Shown: positions 25,425 through 34,365 of the stretch, in pieces
How the letters are laid out: the number at the start of each line of letters is the position of its first letter
Position numbering within the stretch: position 1 is the stretch's first letter
Source of the DNA: Streptomyces sp. A012304
Lineage (GTDB): Bacteria > Actinomycetota > Actinomycetes > Streptomycetales > Streptomycetaceae
Assembly (NCBI RefSeq): GCF_026008495.1
Contig: NZ_BQUN01000096.1
Span: 27,753 to 91,752 of the forward strand
Length of the DNA stretch: 64,000 bases
Direction of reading: 5' to 3'
Position numbers and translations under genes: made by a program
The notes under the pieces: generated by a model
Databases searched by the model: none
What the model was told of the DNA's origin: nothing
What the model saw: the letters and a program-made list of their open reading frames with translations, nothing else

Positions 25425-26441
25425 TCAGACACGAACCCGCAGGTGGTAGAAGCGCGTCGTCTGGACCGCGTTCTGGTTGTCGTCGCTCACCAGCAGCACC
25501 TTCAGCCGGCCCTTCGAGTACCCCGTGATCACCATGCCCTCGATGTTGTCCAGCAGCGGATTCGGCTGCGGCTGCTTGGCGGTCGCCCCCAGGGACGGGC
25601 AGTCCACCAGGTCGGCGAGGAGGGTCTTGGCGACCGGGCGTACGCCGTCCTGGCCGGTCAGGTTCTCGACGCCGCTGGTGTCGGTGGCGCGGCGCGGGTC
25701 GGCCAGGTAGAGGCGGACGGTGTTGCCGACGCCCGCGGTGAAGCCGCGCTCCAGGACGAGGAGCCGGCCGTCGGGGGTCGCCTGGACCTCGGGGACGCCC
25801 AGGCCGGGGTCGGCGCGGTAGGCGTACTGGGCGCCGAGCCGGAAGTGGCCGCGCCACCGTTGCCAGGTCTGGAAGCGGACGGTGCCCGCGCTGTCGCCGG
25901 CCAGCGCGTACTCCATCGACGCCAGCAGCGTGCGGCCGCCGGGCAGCAGGGTCAGACCCTCGAAGGTGCCGTTGGGGACGGCACGGCCGGCCGGGGCGAC
26001 CCGCAGCGCGTCGGGGACGGGCAGGCGGTCGAGTACCGCCCCCGCGGGGCTGTAACGGCGTACGGACGGCTCGGTCTCCGAGGTGACCAGACGGGTGCCG
26101 TCGCGATCCACGGCCAGGCCCTCGGCGTCGAGGGCGGCGCCGCTGTCGTCGGCGAGCGGGACGACCGACTCGGGCGCGAGGGTCCTGGCGTCCAGGCCGA
26201 AGAGGGCGGAGCGGTCGGAGAGGGCGGCCAGGGAGCCGTCCCGGTCGACCGCGAGCGCGGAGAGGTTGCCGACGAAGGCGCCCTGGTAGGTGGTCTTGTC
26301 CAGGGCGTCGGAGAAGCCGTCGATGGAGACGGCCGGTGCACAGGCCCGGTTCGGCTGGGCGTTCGCGGGCCCGGCGGCGCTGAGGCAGGTGGCCGCCGCC
26401 AGGCCGGCGGTGAGGGTGGCGAGTACGGTTCGCAGGCGCAT
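25425..26441 (-). CDS. secreted phytase-like/esterase-like beta-propeller protein
   Basis: This 338-aa exported protein has a signal peptide (RLRTVLATLTAGLAAATCL, cleavage after ANA). The mature region belongs to the esterase-like/phytase-like family (PF13449 type), predicted as a propeller. Repeated blade-like motifs include LSALAVDRDGSLAALSDR, DAEGLAVDRDGTRLVTSE, GTFEGLTLLPGG and NIEGMVITGYSKGRLKVLL. ATG 26441 starts the signal peptide. Family members are secreted and may act on phosphoesters or lipids; activity here is unproven. It precedes the ABC exporter by 93 bases on the same strand. Confidence 0.82.
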   Translation of the reverse strand: MRLRTVLATLTAGLAAATCLSAAGPANAQPNRACAPAVSIDGFSDALDKTTYQGAFVGNLSALAVDRDGSLAALSDRSALFGLDARTLAPESVVPLADDSGAALDAEGLAVDRDGTRLVTSETEPSVRRYSPAGAVLDRLPVPDALRVAPAGRAVPNGTFEGLTLLPGGRTLLASMEYALAGDSAGTVRFQTWQRWRGHFRLGAQYAYRADPGLGVPEVQATPDGRLLVLERGFTAGVGNTVRLYLADPRRATDTSGVENLTGQDGVRPVAKTLLADLVDCPSLGATAKQPQPNPLLDNIEGMVITGYSKGRLKVLLVSDDNQNAVQTTRFYHLRVRV

Positions 26442-26494
26442 GGCCGTCACCGTAGGACGGGAGGGTGACGTGGGGTGGGACGCACCGTTAAGGA

Positions 26495-27352
26495 TCAGCC
26501 GCCCGCGGCCACGAGATCCTTGTGGATGACCTTCGCCACGCCCTGAATGGTCGTGATGCCGTAGTTCATGGTGCTGTTGCCGTGCGTCAGCACGGTGATC
26601 ATGTAGTTGTGGCCGTTGCCGTCGAACGTGCCGACGCTGTGCACCCGCCAGCCGTTCGTGGAGCGCTGCAACCAGCCGTTCTTGACGTGCAGGGTCGCGT
26701 TCGCGGGCTTCCCGTACGGCGTGCCCCAGCGCTGCGCGGCCACCACCTGGTTCATCAGCTTCAGGGTGTACGCGCGGGCGTTGTCGCTGAGGACGGCGTT
26801 CTTGGCGGTGATGAGCTGGAGCAGCTTCTGCTCGTCGGTCACCGTGATCTGGGTCAGCCCCCAGTAGCCGTTGGCGCCGGGCTTGGTCTGCGTCATCTTC
26901 GCGGCGGCGAGGAAGCCCTTGATCTTCGTCAGGCCGAGCTGCTTCCACAGCTTGCTGGTCGCCGCGTTGTCCGACTTGGTGATCATGGCCTTGGCGAGCG
27001 AGCTCTCCGTCGCCGTCAGGGTCCGGTTGTGCTTCTTCGCGTCCCACAGCAGCGCGGCGAGGACGGTGACCTTCACGACGCTGGCCGAGTCGTAGGCGGT
27101 GGAGGCGCGCAGCGTGCAGGTCGTCTTGGTGGTGCGGTCGTGGAGGCCGACGGCGACCGTGCCCTTGCGGGTGGCGAGCGCGGCGGTGATGTCCTTCTGC
27201 AACTTGGCGGCCAGGCCCGCCTTGGCGGAGGAACAGACGACGGCCGGCGGGGCGGCCGCGGCGGGCGCGGCGGCGGCCACCCCGGTGACGAGGACGCCGG
27301 CGGTGAGGCCGGCCGCGAGAAGTCTCGCGCGTCTGGATATCCCGTGAGTCAT
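26495..27352 (-). CDS. secreted serine hydrolase with class A beta-lactamase fold
   Basis: This 285-aa exported protein carries the beta-lactamase/PBP-like motifs SxxK (Ser91-Val-Val-Lys94) and SDN (127-129). A KNGW element is at 224-227, where classic enzymes have K(T/S)G. The signal peptide runs to about residue 34 (RRARLLAAGLTAGVLVTGVA). The altered third motif and the missing class A E166 region suggest that it is not a true penicillin-hydrolysing enzyme but one of the uncharacterised actinobacterial relatives. ATG 27352 is used; a GTG 15 bases upstream is also possible. It is divergent from the secreted nuclease gene. Confidence 0.85.
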   Translation of the reverse strand: MTHGISRRARLLAAGLTAGVLVTGVAAAAPAAAAPPAVVCSSAKAGLAAKLQKDITAALATRKGTVAVGLHDRTTKTTCTLRASTAYDSASVVKVTVLAALLWDAKKHNRTLTATESSLAKAMITKSDNAATSKLWKQLGLTKIKGFLAAAKMTQTKPGANGYWGLTQITVTDEQKLLQLITAKNAVLSDNARAYTLKLMNQVVAAQRWGTPYGKPANATLHVKNGWLQRSTNGWRVHSVGTFDGNGHNYMITVLTHGNSTMNYGITTIQGVAKVIHKDLVAAGG

Positions 27353-27615
27353 GCGGTGTTGACACACGAGCTCGGGTGAAAGGTTGTACGGATCGGCGGA
27401 TCGGCGGACCGACAGACCGACACGCCGTCAGCGGCCCCCGGCCGGACCGGTCGGGGCCGCTTCTCGCCGCTCCTCGCGTCAACTCGCGTAGACAGCTCCC
27501 GACTTGCCGGTTTCCGTCATCCAATCGACATGTCCGATTCATTTACAAGGCCGCATGTCCATGTCACTCTCCCGATTGCCGCCTCCCCATCAACCCGCGT
27601 AGATCGGACACCCAC

Positions 27616-28419
27616 ATGCTGGCGACACGCATACGCCGATGGAAGTCGGTGGCCTTGGCCACCGCCGCCGTCATGGTGGGCCTCACCGCCCCCGCCCTCA
27701 CCGCGACCCCCGCCGCGGCGACCACGACGGCCTACGACTCGACGTACTACAAGAACGCGGTCGGCAAGACGGGTACGAGCCTGAAGTCGGCCCTGCACAC
27801 GATCGTCACCCCCCAGACGAAGCTGTCGTACTCGGCTCTCTGGGAGGCGCTGAAGGTCACCGACCAGGACCCGAACAACAGCAGCAACGTCAAGCTCCTC
27901 TACTCCGGCATCTCCCGCAGCAAGTCGCTGAACGGCGGCAACACCGGCAACTGGAACCGTGAGCACGTGTGGGCCCAGTCCCACGGCGACTTCGGCACCT
28001 CCGCGGGTCCCGGCACCGATCTGCACCACATCCGGCCCGAGGACGTGACGGTCAACTCCATCCGCGGCAACAAGGACTTCGACAACGGCGGCAGCAGCTT
28101 CACCAACTCCGGCGGCAGCCTCACCGACTCCAACTCCTTCGAGCCGCGCGACGCCGTCAAGGGCGACGTGGCCCGCATGATCCTCTACATGGCCGTCCGC
28201 TACGAGGGCGGCGACGGCTGGCCCAACCTGGAGCCCAACGACCTCGTCACCAACGGCAGCGTCCCCTACCACGGCCGTCTCTCCGTGCTGAAGGCCTGGA
28301 ACGACGAGGACCCGCCGGACGCCTTCGAGGAGCGCCGCAACCAGGTCATCTACGACACCTACCAGCACAACCGCAACCCGTTCATCGACCACCCGGAGTG
28401 GGTCGAGGCGATCTGGTAG
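27616..28419 (+). CDS. secreted endonuclease I family nuclease (HNH-type)
   Basis: This 267-aa exported protein has a signal peptide (RWKSVALATAAVMVGL, cleavage after AAA). The mature domain is of the endonuclease I family: NREHVWAQSHGDFG contains the metal-linked His, and DLHHIRPEDVTVNSIRGNKDF follows as in other members. C-terminal YHGRLSVLKAWNDEDPPD and ERRNQVIYDTYQHNRNPFID are typical. It should degrade extracellular DNA to nutrients or clear released DNA during mycelial lysis. ATG 27616 starts the signal peptide, but a good ribosome-binding site is not seen. Confidence 0.9.
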   Translation: MLATRIRRWKSVALATAAVMVGLTAPALTATPAAATTTAYDSTYYKNAVGKTGTSLKSALHTIVTPQTKLSYSALWEALKVTDQDPNNSSNVKLLYSGISRSKSLNGGNTGNWNREHVWAQSHGDFGTSAGPGTDLHHIRPEDVTVNSIRGNKDFDNGGSSFTNSGGSLTDSNSFEPRDAVKGDVARMILYMAVRYEGGDGWPNLEPNDLVTNGSVPYHGRLSVLKAWNDEDPPDAFEERRNQVIYDTYQHNRNPFIDHPEWVEAIW

Positions 28420-28605
28420 AACTCCCGGCCCGGCCGGCACCGGCGCCGAGCACGCGGTCCGGCACCCGACCCCGGGGCCGGACCGCGGTGCGTGCGCCGG
28501 GCGGGCCGCTCGGCCGGTCCCGAACATCTCCCCCTCCCCCGCCGTACCGATCATGGGAACGGTCGTGCGACGCGTGGGAACGACAACGGGAGCGGGGAAG
28601 AGGTC

Positions 28606-29226
28606 ATGGGCCACTGCCTGGAGATGAGCACCGGCGACATGCGCGGTGTGGTGCGGCTGCTCACCTCGGTGGAGCGGACGCGGCAGCAGGAACGGATGCT
28701 CGGCATCGTGCGGGACCGGTGCCTCAGGGCCGACGCGCGGCTGCGGGAGCAGGGCGTCGTGCCTGCCGTGTCGGTGAGCCGGGCGCTGGAGGAGCTGATC
28801 GAGGGGACGCCCAGCGCGCAGTTGTGTCCCTCGTACACCTACGCCTTCCACGAGACGGTGGCGCCGCACTTCTCCGACCCCACCGACCTCGGGGTGTGGC
28901 CGCGGCCCTCGTGGTTCTACCGGCTGGACGGCGAACTGGCCCGGTGGGGTGTGCCGTCGGAGGTGCGGCCGGTGTCGTTCCTGTTCAACGGGCCGCCGCT
29001 GCGGCTGCCGCATCCCGGTGACGCCACCCCGCAGATCGGGGTGCTGCCGGCGCAGCGGGCGGGCGCGCTCGCGGCGGCGTACGCGCCGCTGGCCGACCGT
29101 CTCGACCCCGAATTCGCCGACGTGGTGCGGAGGTTCGCGGAGCTGATGGCCTTCGAGGCGCAGGAGTGGGAGACCGCGCGGAAGCTGGGCCGCACGGACG
29201 ACACCATCTTCTTCTGGCTCTGCTGA
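28606..29226 (+). CDS. 206-aa protein of unknown function
   Basis: This soluble protein begins MGHCLEMSTGDMRGVVRLL. GGGGAAGAGG lies 5-14 bases upstream of ATG 28606. It has a helical first half (SVERTRQQERMLGIVRDR, then SRALEELIEG) and a central Trp/Tyr-rich block (YAFHETVAPHF, LGVWPRPSWFYRL). The C-terminus ends FFWLC. The presence of a family-like domain is likely but I do not recognise it. No signal peptide or membrane helix is seen. It faces the end of the ThDP-enzyme gene 21 bases away. Confidence 0.7.
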   Translation: MGHCLEMSTGDMRGVVRLLTSVERTRQQERMLGIVRDRCLRADARLREQGVVPAVSVSRALEELIEGTPSAQLCPSYTYAFHETVAPHFSDPTDLGVWPRPSWFYRLDGELARWGVPSEVRPVSFLFNGPPLRLPHPGDATPQIGVLPAQRAGALAAAYAPLADRLDPEFADVVRRFAELMAFEAQEWETARKLGRTDDTIFFWLC

Positions 29227-29246
29227 GCCGGGACGCCGAGCCGGGC

Positions 29247-30932
29247 TCAGCCCAGGTGGGTGGGCGCGAACATGCGCAGCACCGCCGGGAGGACGACCAC
29301 CGACGGCCCGGCCGAGGCCAGCGCCTTCGCCAGGTCCGCCGCCAGGCTCCGCGGGGTCGTCCGCACCCCGGGCACACCGAAGGACTCGGCGAGCGCCACG
29401 TAGTCCGGGCCGGTCAGCTCGGTCGCCGTGGTCTGCCCGAAGGCGTCGGTCATGTACTCGCGCAGGATGCCGTAGCCGCCGTCGTCGACGATGAGCCAGG
29501 TGACGTCAAGGTCGTACTGACGGGCCGTCGCCAGCTCCGCGATCGAGTACAGGGCGCCGCCGTCGCCCGACACCGCCAGCACCGGGCGGGTCGGGTCGGC
29601 CACCGCCGCGCCCAGCGCCGCCGGGAACGCGTAGCCGAGGCCGCCCGCGCCCTGGGCGGAGTGCATGAGGTTGGGGCCCTTCGGGTCGAACGCCGACCAG
29701 GCCCAGTAGGCGAGGATCGTCATGTCCCAGAAGGACGGCGCGTCGGCGGGCAGGGCCCGGCGGACCGACTCCAGCACCTCCTGCTCCAGGGTGAGGTCCT
29801 GGGCGGCGATCCGCCGCGCGACCCGCTCGAGCAGGTCCCGTACCCGCTGTGGTGCCGTGTCGTCCTGGCGGGCCGGCACCGTCTCCAGCAGCGCCTGCAA
29901 CGCCAGCCGGGCGTCCGCGTGGATGCCGAGGGCCGGGTGGTTGGACTCCAGCTTCCCGAGGTCGGCCTCGATCTGGACGACCCGGCCCCGGGGCTTGAAG
30001 GTGTGGTAGTTGGACGACAGTTCACCGAGGCCCGAGCCCACCACCAGCAGGACGTCCGCGTCCTCCAGGAAGTCCGTGGTGTGGCGGTCCTCCAGCCAGG
30101 ACCGGAGGGACAGCGGGTGCGTCCAGGGGAAGGCGCCCTTGCCGCCGAAGGTCGTCACCACCGGGGCCTGGAGCCGCTCCGCCAGCTGACGGAGCTTCCT
30201 CGACGCGTCCGCGCGGACCACTCCCCCGCCCGCGATGATCGCCGGACGGGCGGCGCGGGCCAGCAGGTCGGCCGCCACGGCCGTCAGTTCGGGGCGCGGG
30301 GGCAGGTCCTCCGGGAGCGCGTCCGGGGCCGTCACCACCGGGATCACCGTCGGCGCCAGCAGCACGTCCTGCGGGATCTCCACCCACACCGGGCCGTGCG
30401 GGGCGGTCAGCGCCGACCTCCAGGCCTCCGCGAGCGCGGAGGGGATCTGCGACGGGGAGCGGACCACGTGGACGGACTTCACCACCCCGCGGAAGGACGC
30501 CGCCTGGTCGGGGAGTTCGTGCAGATAGCCGTGGCGGCCGCCGCCCAGCCCGGCCGTGGGGACCTGGCCGCAGATCGCCAGGACCGGCGCGCCGGCCGCC
30601 GCCGCCTCCTGGAGCGCGGGCAGCGCGGTCAGCGCGCCGGGACCGGTGGACAGCAGCAGCGGCGCCGCCTCGCCCGTGATCCGGCCGTACGCGTCCGCCG
30701 CGAAGGCGGCGTTGTTCTCCACCCGCAGGCCGACGTACCGCAGGTCGGAGCGGCGCACCGCGTCGAACAGGGCGAGGGCGTGCTGGCCGGGCAGGCCGAA
30801 GACGGTGGTCGCGCCGAGCCCGGCCAGGGTCTCCACGACCAGGTCTCCGCCGGTGCGGCCGGGGGGAGGGTCGAGCGCGGCCTCCGTCTGCGCGGCGGTC
30901 GGACGGAGCACCAGGTCGTGGTCGTGCGTCAC
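29247..30932 (-). CDS. thiamine-diphosphate-dependent enzyme (acetolactate synthase-like)
   Basis: This 561-aa protein has the three-domain plan of ThDP enzymes. The N-terminal pyrimidine domain carries the catalytic glutamate in RVENNAAFAADAYGR. A central domain follows, and the C-terminal PP domain begins the metal motif at SGDGGALYSIAEL. The usual N-N before G-G-Y-G reads DDGGYG. The GTG start overlaps the agmatinase TGA as GTGA, so the two are translationally coupled. The role with agmatinase is unclear; it may process a 2-oxo acid from guanidino or amine catabolism. No regulatory subunit of acetolactate synthase is nearby, so it is not the biosynthetic enzyme. Confidence 0.88.
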   Translation of the reverse strand: MTHDHDLVLRPTAAQTEAALDPPPGRTGGDLVVETLAGLGATTVFGLPGQHALALFDAVRRSDLRYVGLRVENNAAFAADAYGRITGEAAPLLLSTGPGALTALPALQEAAAAGAPVLAICGQVPTAGLGGGRHGYLHELPDQAASFRGVVKSVHVVRSPSQIPSALAEAWRSALTAPHGPVWVEIPQDVLLAPTVIPVVTAPDALPEDLPPRPELTAVAADLLARAARPAIIAGGGVVRADASRKLRQLAERLQAPVVTTFGGKGAFPWTHPLSLRSWLEDRHTTDFLEDADVLLVVGSGLGELSSNYHTFKPRGRVVQIEADLGKLESNHPALGIHADARLALQALLETVPARQDDTAPQRVRDLLERVARRIAAQDLTLEQEVLESVRRALPADAPSFWDMTILAYWAWSAFDPKGPNLMHSAQGAGGLGYAFPAALGAAVADPTRPVLAVSGDGGALYSIAELATARQYDLDVTWLIVDDGGYGILREYMTDAFGQTTATELTGPDYVALAESFGVPGVRTTPRSLAADLAKALASAGPSVVVLPAVLRMFAPTHLG

Positions 30933-31897
30933 TTCGCGCGGGCCTCCGCGATCTGCCGGGACATGATGGTGGTCAGTTCGTACGCCGTGTGCGACGCCGC
31001 CACCGACGTGATCTCCGCGTGATCGTACGCGGGGGCCACCTCGACGACGTCCGCCGAGACCAGGTTGCACCCGGCGAGCCCCCGCAGGATCTCCAGGAGT
31101 TCCCGCGACGTCATGCCGCCCGCCTCCGGCGTTCCCGTGCCGGGCGCGTGCGCCGGGTCGAGGCAGTCGATGTCGATGGAGATGTACAGGGGGCGGTCGC
31201 CGATGCGCTGGCGGAGCTGGTCGGCGACCTCGTCGGCGCCCCGGCGGTAGACGTCGGCCGAGGTGACGATGCCGAAGCCCATCTTCTCGTCGTCGGTGAG
31301 GTCCTGCTTGCCGTACAGCGGGCCGCGGGTGCCGACGTGCGAGAGCGCCTCGGTGTCGAGGATGCCCTCCTCCACCGCCCGCCGGAACGGCGTGCCGTGG
31401 GTGTACTCGGCGCCGAAGTAGGTGTCCCAGGTGTCGAGGTGCGCGTCGAAGTGGAGCAGGGCGACCGGGCCGTGCTTCTTCGCGACCGAGCGCAGCAGCG
31501 GCAGCGCGATGGTGTGGTCGCCGCCCAGGGTCATCAGGCGGGCGCCGCTGCCGAGCAGCTCGTCCGCCGCCGCCTCGACCGTCTCCACGGCCTCGTGGAT
31601 GTCGAACGGGTTGACGGCGATGTCGCCGCCGTCCGCGACCTGGGCGAGCGCGAAGGGGGAGGCGTCCTGCGCCGGGTTGTAGGGCCGCAGCAGCCGGGAC
31701 GCCTCGCGGATCGCGTTGCCGCCGAAGCGGGCGCCGGGCCGGTAGGAGACGCCCGAGTCGAACGGCACGCCCACGACGGCGATGTCGGCGCGGCCGACCT
31801 CGTCGAGGCGGGGCAGCCGGGCGAAGGTCGCGGGGCCGGCGTAGCGCGGGATCCGGGAGGAGTCGACCGGCCCGCGGGGCGTCTCGTTGCTGCTCAT
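30929..31897 (-). CDS. speB: agmatinase / guanidinobase ureohydrolase
   Basis: This 322-aa enzyme of the ureohydrolase family hydrolyses agmatine (or a related guanidino compound) to an amine plus urea. The Mn-binding signatures are complete: GGDHTIALP, HFDAHLDTWD, and SIDIDCLDPAHAPGTGTPE. The C-terminal glutamate region ADVVEVAPAYDH also fits. ATG 31897 has AAGGCAGG just upstream. It is the first gene of a coupled pair with the ThDP enzyme and is divergent from a PucR-family regulator that probably controls it. The substrate could also be guanidinobutyrate; the sequence alone does not decide. Confidence 0.9.
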   Translation of the reverse strand: MSSNETPRGPVDSSRIPRYAGPATFARLPRLDEVGRADIAVVGVPFDSGVSYRPGARFGGNAIREASRLLRPYNPAQDASPFALAQVADGGDIAVNPFDIHEAVETVEAAADELLGSGARLMTLGGDHTIALPLLRSVAKKHGPVALLHFDAHLDTWDTYFGAEYTHGTPFRRAVEEGILDTEALSHVGTRGPLYGKQDLTDDEKMGFGIVTSADVYRRGADEVADQLRQRIGDRPLYISIDIDCLDPAHAPGTGTPEAGGMTSRELLEILRGLAGCNLVSADVVEVAPAYDHAEITSVAASHTAYELTTIMSRQIAEARAK

Positions 31898-32028
31898 GAC
31901 CTGCCTTCTTTCCCGCGCTCCGGCGCGTGCGTACGACTCTACGGGCATCGACCCTAGGTGGCCGGAGCGCGGCTGCGAAGTGTACGTTTCCTCCATCGAG
32001 AGTGGCCTTGATGTAAGGAACGCACACC

Positions 32029-33510
32029 GTGTCCGATCCCGCCGTCCCGCCCACTCCCCCGGTGCCGCTGGCGGCGCTGCTGGCCCGCGAGGACCTGGCG
32101 CTGCGGCGGATCGCCGGGCCGGACGACCCCGGGACCGTGATCCACGGGGCGCACGCCTCGGAGATGACCGACCCGTACCCGTACCTGCTGGGCGGCGAGC
32201 TGCTGCTGACGGCGGGGGCGCATGCTCCCGGCCCCCGGGCGGCGGGTTCCGGGACGTACTTCGACGACTACGTCTCCCGCATCGTGGCGGCGGGCGGCGC
32301 GGCCCTCGGGTTCGGTCTCGCGCCCGTGCACGACAGCGTGCCGCGGGCGCTGGTCGCCGCCTGCGACGCCCACGGGCTGCCGCTGCTGGAGGTGCCGGAG
32401 CGGACGACGTTCTCGGGCGTGGCCCGCGCGGTCTGGCAGCTCATGGCGCAGGCCCGGCACGCCGAGCTGCGCCGGGTCACCGAGGCCCAGCAGAGTCTCG
32501 CCTCCGCCGCCTCCGGCCCGGACCCGGTGCCGTCGGTGCTGCGGCGGCTGGCGCAGCGGGTCGGGGGGTGGGCGGTGCTGTACGGGCCGGAGGGCGCGCC
32601 GGTCGCACGGGCCGGGCGCCGCCCGCGGGACCCGGTGGACGAGCCGCTGGCCGAGCTGGTCCGGGTCCTCGCGGCCCGGGGCGCGGCCACCGCCGGCGAC
32701 ACCACGGCCGCCGGGACCCATCTGGCCGCCTACGCGCTCGGCGCGGGCCGGGGCTTCGCGCTGGGGGTGGCCGCCCCGCGCCGGGAGCCCGGTGACCACA
32801 CCATCGCCTCCGTCGCCGCCGTCCTGCTCTCCCTGCTCACCGGTGAGCGGCACGGCGGCACGGGAGCGGCCCGCTCGTCGGCGCTGGTACGGCTGCTGCT
32901 GGGCGCGTCACCGCAGGAGGTCGCCCCGCTGCTGGGCGAGGAGCGGTGTGTCGTCGTGCACGCCCGGCCCGAACACACCGCCGCGGCGGACGCCGTGGCC
33001 GCCTCCGCGCTGGGCGCGGCCCTCGGCTCCCCGCTGGTCGACCTCGCGGAGGGCGTCGTACGGGTGCTGGTGCCCGCCGGGCGGGAGCCCGGCCCGCAGC
33101 CGGGGTGGACGCTCGGCCTCAGCGCGCCCGCCGCCCCCGCCGACTGGCCGGCCGCCGACGCGCAGGCCGCCCGGGCCCTGGCCCGCGCCCGCGCCACCCG
33201 CGCGCCGCTGGTCCGGTACGGCGCCCGCACCGCCCTCGCCGGCCTGGTCGCCCCCGAGGACGCCAGGGAGCACGCGCGGGCGCTGCTCACGCCGGTCGCC
33301 GCGGCCCCGGCCCTGACCGAGACCCTGCGCGCCTGGCTGTCCCTGCACGGCAGCTGGGACCGTACGGCGGTGGCGCTGGGCGTGCACCGCAACACCGTGC
33401 GCCAGCGGATCGCGCGATGCGCCGCGCTGCTGCGGACGGACCTGGACGATCCGGACGTACGGATGGAGTTGTGGTTCGCGCTGCGGGAACCCGCCGGCAC
33501 CACTGAGTGA
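32029..33510 (+). CDS. PucR family transcriptional regulator
   Basis: This 493-aa regulator has the N-terminal PucR domain (about 10-145) and a GGDEF-like central part. At the C-terminus lies the PucR helix-turn-helix (about 430-485: TLRAWLSLHGSWDRTAVAL, HRNTVRQRIARCAALL). GTG 32029 starts the frame. The 131-base divergent region shared with the speB operon suggests control of that operon, as PucR-family proteins commonly regulate adjacent nitrogen-compound catabolism. The next gene on this strand follows 53 bases later. Confidence 0.9.
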   Translation: MSDPAVPPTPPVPLAALLAREDLALRRIAGPDDPGTVIHGAHASEMTDPYPYLLGGELLLTAGAHAPGPRAAGSGTYFDDYVSRIVAAGGAALGFGLAPVHDSVPRALVAACDAHGLPLLEVPERTTFSGVARAVWQLMAQARHAELRRVTEAQQSLASAASGPDPVPSVLRRLAQRVGGWAVLYGPEGAPVARAGRRPRDPVDEPLAELVRVLAARGAATAGDTTAAGTHLAAYALGAGRGFALGVAAPRREPGDHTIASVAAVLLSLLTGERHGGTGAARSSALVRLLLGASPQEVAPLLGEERCVVVHARPEHTAAADAVAASALGAALGSPLVDLAEGVVRVLVPAGREPGPQPGWTLGLSAPAAPADWPAADAQAARALARARATRAPLVRYGARTALAGLVAPEDAREHARALLTPVAAAPALTETLRAWLSLHGSWDRTAVALGVHRNTVRQRIARCAALLRTDLDDPDVRMELWFALREPAGTTE

Positions 33511-33563
33511 CCCACGTCCCAGCGGCCCGAACAGCGCGGACGTGCACAGGAGCCTGCCTCACA

Positions 33564-34361
33564 ATGGACACCATGCCGATACCCGGGACGCCCAGCCGCG
33601 TCGAACTCGTCGACCACCTCGTACGGACCCGTATCGCGGGGGACGTCGCGACCCCGCGGGAGAACAACCTCTCCCACTACCGCCAGCTCGCGAACGGCAA
33701 CCGTCACTACTGGCTGGGCCTGGAACTCGGCGACCGCTGGAGCGACGAGCAGGACGTGCTCGCGGTGATGGCGGAGCGGGCCGGCGTCAACGACGACCCC
33801 GAGTACCGGTACGGGCAGGACACCATCGACCCGGAGCTGACCGTCGACGCCCTGGACCGGCTGGCGGGCCGGCTGCGCAAGGCGGCCGAGGACCGGCAGC
33901 GGGTGCTGTTCGCCACCGGGCACCCGGGCGGCCTGCTCGATGTGCACCGGGCCACCGCCGCCGCCCTGCGCGCGGCCGGCTGCGAGATCGTCGTCATCCC
34001 GGACGGGTTGCAGACCGACGAGGGGTACGTCATGCAGTTCGCGGACGTGGCGGTCCTGGAGCACGGGGCGACCCTGTGGCACACCCACTCGGGGGAGCCG
34101 ATGAAGGCCATCCTGACGGCGCTGGAGCGCGTCGGAGCCCCGCTGCCCGACCTGGTCGTCGCCGACCACGGCTGGGCGGGCTACGCGGGACAGCACGGCG
34201 TCGACTCCGTCGGGTACGCCGACTGCAACGACCCGGCGCTGTTCATCGCGGAGGCCGAGGGCACCGTGCAGGTGACGGTGCCGCTCGACGACCATGTCGT
34301 CAGCCCCCGCCACTACGACCCGATGACGGCGTACCTGCTGGCGGAGGCGGGGCTGGCCTGA
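33564..34361 (+). CDS. conserved phosphatase-like protein
   Basis: This 265-aa soluble protein is of a type usually labelled 'phosphatase' in Streptomyces. Conserved blocks are ATPRENNLSHYRQLANGNRH, FATGHPGGLLDVHRATAAAL, WHTHSGEPMKAIL and VVADHGWAGYAGQHGVDSVG. The histidine/aspartate-rich motifs (FATGHPGG, VADHG, YADCND) suggest metal or phosphate binding, but no standard phosphatase signature is seen. ATG 33564 is preferred to ATG 33573 because AGGAG lies upstream. It follows the PucR gene on the same strand and is convergent with tesB, 4 bases away. Activity is unproven. Confidence 0.72.
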   Translation: MDTMPIPGTPSRVELVDHLVRTRIAGDVATPRENNLSHYRQLANGNRHYWLGLELGDRWSDEQDVLAVMAERAGVNDDPEYRYGQDTIDPELTVDALDRLAGRLRKAAEDRQRVLFATGHPGGLLDVHRATAAALRAAGCEIVVIPDGLQTDEGYVMQFADVAVLEHGATLWHTHSGEPMKAILTALERVGAPLPDLVVADHGWAGYAGQHGVDSVGYADCNDPALFIAEAEGTVQVTVPLDDHVVSPRHYDPMTAYLLAEAGLA

Positions 34362-34365
34362 GGGG

